NCBI GenBank assembly: GCA_035041965.1
Contig: JAPYMA010000131.1
Span: 1-64,000, forward strand
Direction: 5' to 3'
Length of the DNA: 64,000 nt
Source of the DNA: Anisakis pegreffii
Taxonomy: Eukaryota > Nematoda > Chromadorea > Rhabditida > Anisakidae
The notes below the pieces were generated by a model that did not search any database, had not been told where the DNA came from, and worked only from the letters and a program-made list of their open reading frames with translations. The position numbers and the translations under genes are program-made. Of this stretch, positions 23,801 through 37,000 are shown piece by piece. How positions within the stretch are numbered: the stretch's first letter is position 1; each line of letters starts with the position of its first letter.

Positions 23801-26424
23801 ATTTGAATAACAACAATAATAATAATACGAATTGCCCAACTGTTGTCATATTCCGTCGCGGTGATTTATGTGTGTTTACGGATCTTTAGTATTCCTGTGT
23901 TCAGTGAAGAGTATCAGGAATGCATCGTGTCCAATGTATATTCCATATTGAATATCGATAAAATACCACCAACGATTAATTATTGTTAATTGATGATATT
24001 AATATTAATAACATTAATAATAATAATAATAATATTAATAATCGTAACAACACATCTATCGTTAACAGCTCATTTAACTGGAAGCATCTGTTTGTTTTTG
24101 AAACATCTACTGAAGCATCATCTTCTACTAACATCGACCTAATAACATTCAAAATGGCTTTTATTCTACCACCGGGTATGCGTTACTCTTATTATGTTTA
24201 TTATCGAACCTCTTCTTCTCATTTCACTCGTCTTCGTTTTGTAGCTCTTTTTCAGTTTTTTTTCCTCGTTGCAATTGCCTCAGTCCTGTCTCTATCACAT
24301 GATACGAAAATGTTAGTGGCGATTCACTTTCTTTAACTATCAGTTTATTATCAGAGATTTTTGAAATCCACCTGACTGCTTGAGGTGAATGATTACGTTT
24401 GGAAAATGTGAAATTCTCCGATGCAATCAAATGCGATTGATTGAAATTTGAATCAATTTGTGAAGATTGAGTTAAATTTTGGCTTGTATCTTCTATTTAG
24501 TAGGGGGATAATTTTTAAAGCGTTTTTTAACGTTCAAGCGAGCATAACTTTTTTTTGTTGGGTTTTTCTGAGCATATTGAGTCAGACGCATTTATTGATT
24601 GTTGCTTCGAAGAAAATTCCTCATTCATGCAATGACTACATGCATCAGATGTTCGCTGAGCACATGAGTGCCTTTCATTAGCTTGCACTGCCCTCATCCG
24701 TCCATCAATCATATTGTTTGATGAGTGATGGGTGTTATCGATATGATATCGGTTCTTTTGTGTTCCTTTAGGGTTAATCAGTTATTGTTCAATAACAACT
24801 TTATTTGCAATAGCTGAAGTGTTATTATATTCGGTCATTGCATGAATGACCAAATACAATAATAGCTAAGCAATATCAAATGACCAAATTCACTCATTCC
24901 TATTCACAAATCTCGTAGAAGGAAGGAAATTTGTATAAAGTAACTGCATTTTATTGTTACCAGTACATTCTTTCCCGGTCTTCTCAGAGCATATGAACAG
25001 TTCAGCGTTTGGATTACATCCACTCCATTTGGTGTCTTACTCAAATTCAGCAGTTTGATTGATTCGTTGCACTTTTCCTTTTCTTATCTTAGTTTTTTAA
25101 TTTCGTTATATTGACATGATAATAACACCATCATTTTTGAAGGAATTTTCTTTTGAAACGTTTCTTTCCTAAAGTCAATTATTCAGTTATTCTTTTACAA
25201 TGTGTTATTTCTTTTAGGTGAATTCTTTTACACGTGAACATTCTCATTCATTTGAGGAGAAAATTTATTTCATTATCAAAGAAAGAATTTCTTAAAGTAA
25301 CTTGAATTGCGTCTTGAGATGAATCTGTTTTTTGTTCAATAGCAATTGAATGTAAACCATAGCGAGTGTTTTCATAACATCATTAGGTTGCAGAGTAAAG
25401 CAGTAACATGATTAATTCTAAATGAAACATTTGCTCTGAGATTCGTAGTGTAAATACATTGTTGATGATGGCATTTTATGTTTTTTGAAATTGATGGTGA
25501 ACGATTGCTTGCTACTCGCAGTTGTTGTGCATGATCGCGTCGAGTGACGTGTTTCTGTTGATTCGTAAGAGATATTCCTGAATTCCGTGTAAAAAAGCAC
25601 CGAACAAACTGTTAGTGTTATGATCGATTCGTGAAAATAAATTCACCGAAAAAGTTCATTTCGAAATATCACATTATTTTTAAGTGCACAAACTTGTTTC
25701 AATTCTATTTTTGACTCATCTGCTCAATCTCTTCTATATTCTTGTAGAATATCATTCTCTTGAGTATATGTTTAGAACAGAATTCTAGGGTAATTACCAA
25801 TTGCTGAACCATTCTTTCATATTGGATAGTATTGAAAGCTAGTGATGTCCTTGATTAGATTTCGTTTTAGTCATTCTTTGTAAAATTCTCATTGATTTTT
25901 CCCTTTGCCGTCAGCCCATGCAGGAACGACTTTAACCAACAACTGAGGCTATCTGTTTGCGATGTGCTCTAATGGAAGAAGTAGTAATAGGCCGAAATTT
26001 CGCTTTCTTCAACTGTTAGGTGTTAACTTTGTAAAAACGAGTGTAGTCTTTAATCCATTTGAAAAAAGTTCTGATGAATGATATGCACCGAATTTGCATA
26101 TTCCTGGTTGCTTCCTTCAAAATTCATTGTACATCTAATCAAGTGATTACTTGTTTTCAAGAAAAAAAGTATGGAAACTTATTTGAAAATCGTAAAACAG
26201 CATGAGTATTGATTCGTTTCGGTGGTCCGGAGAGGCCATGTTATCAGTTCGGTTTGCAGTTGGGCATATCAGCTAGAGTCTTTTGAAGGCATCACTGATG
26301 CTGATAGAATAGTTTCTGTAAAATGTTAAAGTTTTGTTTGAATTTGCTCAATTAGAAACTTCATTTAGAACTTATCAAGGGGAATGAAAGTTTGATTTGA
26401 TTGTTTCTTTAAGAAATCAAAACA
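17888..26424. other. Long intergenic stretch, no supported gene
   Basis: No gene is supported over about 8.5 kb. Plus-strand sequence near 19000-19500 is very T-rich, which makes open frames without meaning. A small exon-like segment at 18914-18949 has a good acceptor (AGCATTCAG) and donor (GTGAGC) and may be an alternative exon of the upstream gene. AAT trinucleotide repeats lie near 23811-23830 and 23995-24040, and a poly-A run at 23640-23649. A start-like ATG with a following donor (24154) has nothing convincing behind it. Confidence 0.5.
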
Positions 26425-29400
26425 ATGGCTTGTAACGGTTTTCATGCGAATGGACAAGACTCGCTGGTGCAACCGCTTCTGACCGATTATTATCAGTTGA
26501 CAATGTGCTATGGATATTGGAAGTCCGGAATCCACAACGAACATTCGGTTTTTGATTTGTTTTTCAGGTATTCACCATTTGCTTTCCTCTCGATTTTGTT
26601 CACTGATTTTGATTCCACCATTTTGGAAGATTCAATATTTTATTTACTTTCCTTGCTCATCATCCACCTTAGAATCGTTACTTCCAGGGATTGGAGATTT
26701 TTCAGTCTGTTCGGTTCAGTTGTTCTTGTTCCGTAATACAATACGTATTTGTGTTTCAAATTCTTTGCATAGTTCTCTTTGAATTTACAGAATGATTTTG
26801 TAACCTTTTTTTTAGGAAGAACCCCTTCCATGGTGAATATACGATATTTGCTGGACTAGAGGATTGTCTCCGATTCATACAAAACTTTCGATTTTCTAAA
26901 TCAGGTACAGTGCGTTCTTTTTTGTTTGTTGTTTTATTGTTTATATAGCTGATGGAGATGATTTCACATTAGAGTTTACAGTGATTATGTGCATGAAACT
27001 CCTCTTTGTTTTTATTCAGTCGCGAAAAGTTTCAAATTTCAGATTTGGATTTTATGCGACGAACCATGCCCGATAGTGTAGAGCCGGCGTTCTTCGATTA
27101 TTTGGCGACCGTGGATTGCAGTGATGTGAAATTTTACGCGATCAAAGAGGGTAGCGTTGTATTCCCGAAAGTACCGTTGATTACCGTCGAAGGACCACTG
27201 GCGATTTGTCAACTGCTCGAGACGACCTTCTTGAATCTCGTCAATTTCGCGAGTCTTGTTGCAACTAATGCATCGCGATTTCGAAATGTATTATCCTTCT
27301 CCAATTTTCAGTTTTCGTAATGTTTTGTAAGGAATTTCACATGAGCAAATTTGTGACTTTTTTGCTGTTGGAATTTCGTCAAGCATTGATAATTTCGACG
27401 ATATTCTTCACTGAGTTCGTAAATTTACAATGTGATTGAATTTTCGTTATTGTGACGAGTGAAGTGGAGATGTGGAGTTTTATCATCCATATTTTTGAGA
27501 TCGTTGGTTTATTTGATCTTTTTGAAGGTGGCGGGGAATCGTGTTCAGTTACTTGAATTCGGTCTTCGTCGTGCACAAGGACCGAACGGTGGACTTACTG
27601 CCAGCAAGTATTGCTATGTTGGAGGTTTGAGATTTTTTTGTTTCAATTGTAATTGTTGATTGATATTCCCAAATCAATTCAGTGATTACTAAGCTGATTT
27701 ATATGATGTAACGATAACGAAATGATAAATTGAATAGTGAGCAAAATTTCTTTGAAGGATTCGACGCAACGAGTAATATGTTAGCTGGAAAGTTGTTCGG
27801 TATACCAATCAAAGGCACTCAAGCACATTCCTTCATATGTTCATTTAGTACTGTGAGCGATCTCAAGGTTTGTCGTAGAATTTTTGATAGCTTTTCGTTT
27901 ATGGACATTAGTGATATTGGTGTAACGGTACTGTTTGCGTTCAGTATAAAAAAGTGGAGATTTTTCATTGATTATTATTTTTCACTGTGATTTTCAAATG
28001 GCGGCTGAAAGTTATGCATTCGCTCATTTTTTTGATAAAACGGATGAATTATTCCAATCAAACTAGAACATGATGGCAATTTTCTGTTATCATTCAGTAA
28101 GATCCAAATGCTCGTAGTTTCATACAATTATTATTGTTGTGAATTTCTCACTCAGTGCAAATTTTGTTTGTTTTCTTGAAGATAACAAAACTGAAAAAGG
28201 CGTCCGAAGATGGTGAAGTTGATTTGTATAAACTCTCAGAAAGTAAATTGGATATGTTGATGGGAGAGGTTTGATTGTTTGTTTTTCAAATTTTTTAACA
28301 TTGATTTTCCTCACAATCAGGTAGTCATCGATCGATTCACAATCAGTCGTATAAGTAGATGTTTCCTTCCCGATTCATTTGTAGTATCATGCTAGTAGAC
28401 AATATAAAGTTCTGTTCGCCCAGCGCAGTAAATTTCATGTGTGTGGAAGAAAATAGATGATGAAATTTAGCAATGTTTGTTATTTGTATTTTGACGTTTA
28501 TTTGAGTCGTCTGGTGGAAAGAATGTGGAATGATTTCAGTGCAAATGGGGTGTATCACGAAGCGAGGTGTCCATCGGTGAATTGTGTGCGTTCGTCGCGT
28601 ATGCAATCGCATTTCCAACCACATTCATAGCGTTGATCGACACGTACGATGTACTCAAAAGTGGAGTGATCAATTTCTGTGCGGTGACGCTAGCTTTGCA
28701 CGATGCTGGTTACCGCTCGGTCGGATGCCGTATCGATAGTGGAGATTTATCATATCTGTCCAAAGAGGTGCGAAACACCTTTCGTAAAGTGGCCGCCTTG
28801 TGAGTTCTGTTCCACTTTGACGATTTGGCTTCCGGTATGAATATCTTGTTCCGAAAATTTGAATGTTCTCAAAAGAACGTTTCATTTCCGGAATGTTTTT
28901 CATCATTAACTGATAATCATATTCATTTCGGCAGATTAGATACAATTTTGACACCTAATTAAGTTTTTTGTTTCAATGAGCAGTAAAGTTCTGTAAGCGA
29001 AGAGACAGTTGAAAATGCATTCGCCGATATTGTGTAAGGCGATTGGATGATTTCAATCAAGTTTAACTGAATGACTGTTGGCAACTGATCCGAATTCAGA
29101 GACAAATCACTGGCATGGTTCGAGAAGTTGATGATCGTTGCATCGAACGACATTAATGAGGATACAATCACTTCGTTGAATGAGCAGCAACACGATATTG
29201 ATGCGTATGGTGTGGGTACCCATCTGGTCACTTGTCAGAAACAGCCCGCTCTTGGATGTGTCTTCAAGGTGTTGTTTTCGTTTTTGGAATCACACTCACA
29301 ATCAGACGTTCATTAGTATGTCACATTGAAAATTGAGAAACGATTATAGCTTTGCGATATCTTTTTGAGTCTTTTGAGACGAACTGGCATTCGAACAATA

Positions 29401-31038
29401 AATTCATTAAGCTGAATATAGCTGAATCTAACGAATATGGCTGAATAGCTGGGGTTTAGATGTACTTGCGACGATCATTCAGTTCAGTCGATGTGCATCT
29501 GTAATGTTTAAGCGAAGACAACATTATCTGTCGTCATAATCTTATCGTTAGCAATAAGCCACTGGACTAGCTAGACGGGGCGACATTTACCTCAAACTTC
29601 ACAGAGGTCTTTCATCTGATTCTCTCGAATCCATCTCCGATAGTAAAAACGTGAATTTGAGTTCAGCTAGTTTCGTTATCGCCCGTTGTCGTTGCGCGTA
29701 AGGTTTGTGGTTATCGTTATCGCACACTGTCGTGAATTTGTTTTATTTTTTGTGCAGTTTTCGTAGTCTCACTTAGACACATCACTTAGGTTTTGTCGTT
29801 TTGAATGCAGAGTCTAGTGTTAGTTCGGATACGTTTTTATCATTTTGCCTGATGATTTAATTTTGATATTAACTGATGAATTCGTCTATCAAAATATATC
29901 GCCGTTTTGCAGTTAGTGGCTCTGTCTGGATCACCAAAAATCAAACTAAGTGCCGAAGTGTCGAAAATAACGATCCCGGGCAGGAAGAAATGCTATCGGC
30001 TGTACGGTAAATTTGGTTATGGTATCTGTGATCTGATGACTCTGGAAGAGGAACCTCCACCGAACATCAATGAGCCGATTCTTTGTCGACATCCGTTCCT
30101 GGTTTGTTGTCCGCAGCTTTTCTTAACTTCGATTGTGAGAAGATTCTTAGCTTTAATATGGTTCTGCCTATCTTTAATTCTCATCTTTCATATGTGGATG
30201 ATTGTGTCCATTTGCATATCTATATTACTTCTGAATTCATGCGTTGAGCGCATTTTTCGAGACTAATTCAAATTAGATTCCAGTGGAACACACATTAGCA
30301 TCACTGCGATCACTTGCTTTCTTGTTTTTAAATCGTTCGAGATGAATTGGCGTTCAAGCAAAAATCTCATTCGGTTAAAGTTGTTGAAGTGCTTTTCAGG
30401 AAAGTAAACGCGCACTTGTAATTGCACAACGAGTCGAAGAATTGCAGCTGAAATATTGGGATAATGGGAAAATTTTGCAGGTTCGTTTAAATTTCTCGTT
30501 TTGACTGAAATGAGGAACTCTTATATATTGGTTCTTTCTGAAATTTGTTTGGTTTCATTTACTGAAGAAGTAAATCGATGTGTTTGTTTGTTCCAAAAAA
30601 ATGCATTTCAGCCGCTACCAAGTTTAAGCGGAATGCGACAATACGTCAATGAATCGTTGGATCGTACACGTAGAGATCATCGACGACTGTTGAATCCAAC
30701 TCCGTATAAGGTTTCGATTCCGTTCGATGTGTTCAATTAAGAGTCATTTTCATTGTTTCATTTCGTTTCGTACGATCAAACCGAAGAGGACGATTGAAAA
30801 GTATCAAATTTGATGAGATACGATGTGTTATTGTTAATTATTGCTTCTGAATAATACAGTTGCCACTCAACAAGATGGTGTCAAGATCATAAATTGAATG
30901 AGGAATCGGGACAAGAGCAATGAAATCTGTGAAAATAATTGATTTCCATTGATCTTGCAGGTGTCTGTGAGCGAAAAACTCTACGATTTTTTGCATCTCA
31001 TTTGGCTTCAGAACGCGCCAATAGGTCAACTCGAATAG
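26425..31038 (+). CDS. NAPRT: Nicotinate phosphoribosyltransferase, 548 residues
   Basis: The enzyme joins nicotinate to PRPP, using ATP, to make nicotinate mononucleotide, the entry step of NAD salvage (Preiss-Handler route) in the cytosol. Twelve exons (26425-26567, 26816-26904, 27043-27287, 27528-27624, 27758-27867, 28182-28268, 28540-28799, 29100-29268, 29913-30101, 30400-30480, 30612-30710, 30961-31038) join without a frame break. The length is close to human NAPRT (538). Family signatures: [10 protein letters not shown] near the start (18-27), [21 protein letters not shown] at 211-217 with the His (215) that is phosphorylated in this family, and RIDSGDL at 321-327. The ATG lies a few bases after an acceptor-like TTTCTTTAAG, suggesting trans-splicing. 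Three introns end in TTGAAG rather than the usual nematode TTTCAG. The gene appears intact; no frameshift or stop was found. Confidence 0.94.
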
Positions 31039-34000
31039 CATGGATACTCATCGAAGCACTTCCATTGTCGTGTTTATTTTTACTAATTCATCATGTAATG
31101 ACTAATAGTAAGCTAGCTTTACAGTTAATTCCAGAGAATTGTTTCGTTTACATATCGTTATGTTGTTTGTAGTGTCATTTTATCCGTAATTTCCTAATGA
31201 CTTTACTCTTTTCCATTCCTAACATAAGTTGTGTTTGTATTTGTACGATTTTTGTGTATGCAATCATGTTTGGAACATGTCTGCAATAGTTCATCGAAGC
31301 TGAGTATAAACTTAAGTGTAGATATTTTCTTACTAACTGAGTTATAAACTTAGATATATATTTTCTAACAAAAAATACAAAAAAATATATGAAGTGGTGC
31401 ATGGTAGATGAGATTTTTTGCTAGTGTTTTTATTATTTTCGACGTTAGTTAGCGAAGTTTCATTATTTTTTTCATCTTATTCACGTTTGTCTTATGATTA
31501 ATGTGAAATTCAGCGATTTTGTATGGACGTGGTACAAATTGAAATTTCTCTATATGGATGAGTTGTGTTGTATTTCTCCTTTCGTGTTTCTCGGATAAAC
31601 TGGATGCATTTTGATAGTTTAATACGTAACATGCGTTTTCCATTCACTAATTTGTATCGTTTTTGTTAGTTGTTAGAATGCGATTGTTGTATTTTATGGT
31701 GGTCGTTTTATTTCTGTTTGTTTCTCATTAATAGCGAAAATTTTGAGTTGTTGGAGTAGTCAGTGGATGATTTTATTTCATTTTGCATTTCAAGTCTTTC
31801 GTGTTGCATTTGTTCTCGTCTTGATCATAATTGTCCGAATCATACTGCTTCCAATTGATGCGATGAAGTTCAACGAATCCTTCAAATGAGAAATCTTTTG
31901 GTTTGTCATCTCAATGTATCGACAACAAATGAGACCAATTTCTTTCCATTTTTGGACGAACTTCCAGTCCGATTCTTTCCATCAGTGGATTTAAAAACTG
32001 ATATTTCGAATTGCGCGGCAGTTGTCAAGGAAGGAAGAATGTGATATTTGTGATATTGATTACAACAAAGGGCCATAAACTTGTAAGAAGAGTTGTGAAT
32101 GCTGATTGAATAATTAACTAAATTTGATTATGTGCTAATCGTCGCGTCTGTCACATATATCCTCTCCGATGTTTCGTTTTCATCTCACGTTGTTGTTGCA
32201 TCTAAGATGTGAGTATTGTTAGTGTATTGTTAATGTCGTGTGTGTATTTCATCGAATAAATATTCCTGGATATATTTACAAATGATATATTATGCACTTA
32301 AATAACCAATCAGGTCGCTTTAATAGCTTACAATACACTGCCACAGCAACACACAAATTTAATCATCCACAGAAATCACTGAAATATCTTAATGCGGTAT
32401 AAGTAATATTGCAAATAAGTAATATTGCAATATCACTTCATTTTTTTGTTTATCAAGGAAATGTTGCACCATTTCTCGCCATCTTCCCATCCAACTCAAA
32501 CTAAACGCATCCATGTCCACGAAGAAAGCAATTGTACCCACTATCAGCTGTTCAATCTGCACATTCTCGGATGTTTTCAAGAGTTATGACAGCCGTTGAG
32601 TAGTTCTTAGTTCACGCAGCGTATTTCCAAGCAAAGGATCTCCAGTCAACGTTTCACACAGTCATTACAATTGTGCACAAAAGTTGATTTTATTTGCCTG
32701 AAAGCACCCTTTAGTTTTGTCGTTGATACAGCATTTGGTTTCGAGTAAACTTTGCCCAGCGATCGCCATCCAGATTTTGATGGTTACCTGTTATCTAGCA
32801 ATACTTGCATTGGTAGCTTTATAACTTGAGTAGATCAAGTCAAATTGTTGTAAGTCAAATTGTAGCCCGGCGCAGGCTTACTGACATGAACTCTACCAAG
32901 TCAACCATTCAGTGGATGCTTAACGGTATCCGTGATAGCTAATAGTAAGTTGATAAAGCATCCAAGCGGGAATGGCTATGTTACGGGCTCGATTCTCACT
33001 AGCGATGGGAAGTTTTGTTAGAAGCGGCATGGTGTATCATGGGGTTGAACGGTATATCAGTTGAATGACGAACCATATTTTGTTGCTTACCCTGAGGGAG
33101 AAGAACGGCGATAAACAAGCGATCTCGCATCTTATTGAGTCTGCACTTCCGAATGTTCATCATCGAGCATCGACTTTGCTCGCAACAATTCGTCCTGTAA
33201 CCAAACGATCTATAACCAAATGCAACTGATAGTATTTTCTAGCACACATCATCTCGTTCTGTGGTTTTTAATAATGTTCAATGGTTTTTCTCTGCTTTGA
33301 AGCAGTCTTTTCATGTGTACAAGAGAAGTTCTTCCTTCTCTGCTGTTCACATTACGTGTACTCATAGGAAAATGTTCTCATGAAATTTGATAAATTTGCT
33401 ACGCATTCACAATTCACGTGTGCTCTCAGCAACAAGTGCAAAATCATCAACCATTATACATATTGTAAAGAGAACTAATAGATAATCTGGTTATTGCGTG
33501 AAATCAATTGTTTCTCTTGTCATCCATCGTCATTGATTCAATCAGTTGTCATTTTTGGTTACAGCAATCGAGTCGCTAACTGAATATAATTTGTAATTTC
33601 GTTTGTTTAATATCGTACAAGTCAAATTGTTCAGCAACACGCACAAATAAGACGGTTTGTGGAAATTCCACCTGAAATTTCCTTTTTCACTTATTTAGCG
33701 CATATCGTATTGTTTATTGCTTATTTTATTCGTTTTCTATTTAATGTGTCTTGTTTCCATCATTTCGTTTCATTTTATGACAATTTTTATTTACTCTTTA
33801 AATCTGAATAAGAGCCTTCATCGTTATCCTGAAAACGTTCCATATTGTTGATTATATTGCTTCAATTAAATGATTACGATATTATACATGGGTAATACTG
33901 GTAATTTGAATGAAACATCACGTTGAATCATTTGCGGAATGTTAAATTTTATGGGTTAGAAGCTTATTAGAGAATGCTTTCGGTAACATCATACATTCCT

Positions 34001-34077
34001 CGCATATTTTCATGTTAAATCAAACACATTCATCGCATACTTTCAGAACACTTTGATAATTATCGGTTACTGTCGAT
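31039..34077. other. Intergenic region between NAPRT and ATIC
   Basis: No gene is supported. The region is AT-rich. A patch at about 32860-33060 is less AT-rich and has a T-arm/B-box-like GGGCTCGATTCTC (described separately). The three kilobases and separate upstream acceptors argue against NAPRT and ATIC forming one operon. The acceptor TACTTTCAG ending at 34045 precedes the ATIC start and could receive a spliced leader. Confidence 0.5.
32861..33060 (+). repeat. Possible tRNA-derived short repeat
   Basis: GGGCTCGATTCTC near 32988 looks like a tRNA B-box, and TAGCTAATAG about 50 bases upstream is a loose match to an A-box. The arms around them do not pair as in a real tRNA. GGATGCTT (near 32914) and AAGCATCC (near 32958) form a short inverted repeat. 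A tRNA-derived SINE or pseudogene is possible; other copies in the genome would be needed to show it is a repeat. Confidence 0.25.
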
Positions 34078-37000
34078 ATGGCTGCACCTAATCAGAAGAC
34101 GGGCGATATTGGTAATTCAATCATCTTACACCAAACGTTGATAAAACAATTTTTAAACGAAAAAGAATCATTTTTGAAATGAATCGCCTTCGAGCAATCA
34201 ACAAAAACATACATTATTGAAATGAAATATTATTGGATACTTGGAAGGAAATTTGGTTTCAGCTTTGCTCAGCGTTTCGGATAAAAGCGGTTTAGTGGAC
34301 TTTGCGAAAACCCTACAAAGTGCTGGTTTTGATTTAGTGGCATCTGGTGGTACAAGTAAACTGTTGAAGGATAATGGCGTCTCAGTTCGGTTCGTTATCG
34401 CATGACATCGTTGACTGGTTTAACTGAAAATTAATCCGAATCAATAGTGGGAGATAAGGATTTTTTTCCTTTTCAGAGATTTCTCAAAATTTCGCAAATT
34501 CTACGAAAAGATCTACTGGAAATTTACCGATTAGTGATGAATTTTTTGAGCATGTCATAACATTTTTTTTGCAAATTTCAGCGATGTATCTGAAGTAACA
34601 GCATTCAATGAGATGTTAGGCGGTCGGGTGAAAACGCTCCATCCGGCTGTGCATGCCGGTATATTGGCTCGCGACACCGAATCGGATGCCGCTGATTTAG
34701 AGGTGTTCCATTAGCGCTTGAATAGATAAATAAATCATTATCATATGTACATATATTAGTAATCAATCAAATCATGGAAGAAAACAAACATTTGAATATT
34801 AATAGTATATTATTACAGTGTGATCACGTTAGTTTAGGTCATTTAGTGGACCAATGAGTAAATGAATATTTTTATTGATGAGTAATTCATTAACGATTAA
34901 AAGTATTATGATTATTTTAATTTTCTTCGGAGTTTTTATTGTATTGTAAGTTGATAATGAGTCGCATGCCCCTCATAACCCTTGCCTCTAGATGTGATAT
35001 TTTCAAGACTGTCCGGTCGCTTTAGACGTTTCAATACTTCCAATCACTAACTGAAAACAAAGTCTAAAATGACTGTGAAAGTTTTGATGAAGAGTAAGTA
35101 GTTCTGCATCATATTTGATTGATCGCAAGTATCATTCTTTGTCCACAGTTGATTATCATTCAATTGCAAACTTTAGCTTATTATTGCATTTTAGGCGAAT
35201 CACTTCAAGAAGGTTGCCGTTGTAGTGTGTAATCTGTACCCATTCACAAGTACGATTGCTAAACCCGATTGCTCACTGGAAGACGCAATCGAAAATATCG
35301 ATATCGGTGGGGTTACTTTACTGCGTGCCGCAGCCAAAAACTTCAATCGAGTTACAGTCGTATGTGATCCAAGTGACTACGACACTGTCGCTGAACAGGT
35401 AATCAGACGTCAAACAGTTTTGATACTTCACATTCAACGATTACAAATGCACAACGCTGTGTTGTTCTTGTAATGAACCAAGCAAGTCGACAGAATCTCT
35501 ATTGCTTTCAAAATATTATTAGAACATAAATTGGAAAGTGATTATAAGGGAATAGGTCCCATTCAACCTGAACGTTGTAATGAAATATGCATTGTCGAAG
35601 TCTGGCAATGAAAGAAACTTTTAAGTAGTTCTGCAACATATTTGATTGATCGCAAGTTCGATCGAGTCTATAAAATCGTCATTCTACTGCTCGCAACTCT
35701 TAAAATTACTTTAGAGATTTGTGATATTTGGATTTTTTGTCTCATAAAACATTTGTGAAGAAACTTTATTGCATTCAACAAATTGTGAAAGTTTTGATGA
35801 AAAGCAAAAATTTCAAACAGTTTTTGCAAATTTTCAAAATTGATTCAGTGTATTCTGATGAATTCATAAATGATAATCCTGAAAAATGCCCCCATCCAGC
35901 GCACTTTCAAAAATGATTTCATATTCATAATGCAAGAATAACTCAATTTAACCAAATGATATTCCTTCTGTCGTTTTCAATTCTTGGTATGTCAGTTAGG
36001 TGCTGTTTGTTATTCTGCTTTCAATACGTTCAATACAGGCAGAGAACGGCGAGATCCTCCCTGCGGGAATTACCTCAAATGAAGCTCTTAAAGTAATGTT
36101 TGTTTAAGTGATAGATGAAACGAAATGATACGATTTATAAAGTATAATACAACGTGCAATAATTCCGTTAAGAAGGCTTATGAAGTGGCCCACCATTCAG
36201 CATAATATAACATATTTCAAGCAAATAACCTCACAGATTGAGGCCAACAAGAGCAAATTTTAATCGAGAATTCAAATCGATGAAGACAATGAAGCCCGAG
36301 AATAATTATCATTCTAAAGAGCAACACTACAGTGCAGAAATTTATGGACATTTCAACACACAATTATAAGTTTTCGTGAACGAAACGGCATCGCTCACTT
36401 TAACCACAGTTATATATTGTGGTAGTCATCAACACGATAATATTTCTGCAGTTGATCACTAAAGTATCGGTACCATACTCTTACGCTGTTGAGTTCGAAG
36501 TCCCCAACCCCTCTGACCGTATTGCAAACTGCCATTTCCACCTCCAATGGCTGTGCTTGCCCATTTCCTGGAGTTTTGACAACCTAAGACTCTTCGAGAC
36601 AAAGCAGAAGAAAGTCAAGGAATCAACCATTCGTTGAGAAGTTTACTGACAAGAATTCCTCACTATTAGGAATGAAATGCTCGTTTCAGATCAAATAAGC
36701 GTAATGAAAAAATAAATAAAACAACAGTGCAAGAAGTAACGATAAGAAAGAAAAATCACTCAGCAGTGATCTTTGTCTTCTTCAATTTCCATGCCAGAGG
36801 GGAATGTCCTTCCTTATCCATGAATACTACTTGATATAGCTCACAAATTATTGATAACTCACTGCGTTTCCCACTCATATTTCCTTCTTTTGCACTTCTT
36901 AATCGTTTACTTGATTTATCTTTGTTATTGTCAAACATATCAGAACTCAAATTATTCATCTTTTATTCAGCTCACATTGACGGAATAACAATTAAAAACA

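Noticed and set aside
23983..24336. 117-codon frame with Asn runs
   Set aside because: The frame exists because of an AAT microsatellite. The rest is hydrophobic and without similarity.
28670..29231. Antisense frames inside NAPRT
   Set aside because: They overlap NAPRT exons 7 and 8, whose protein sequence is clearly conserved.
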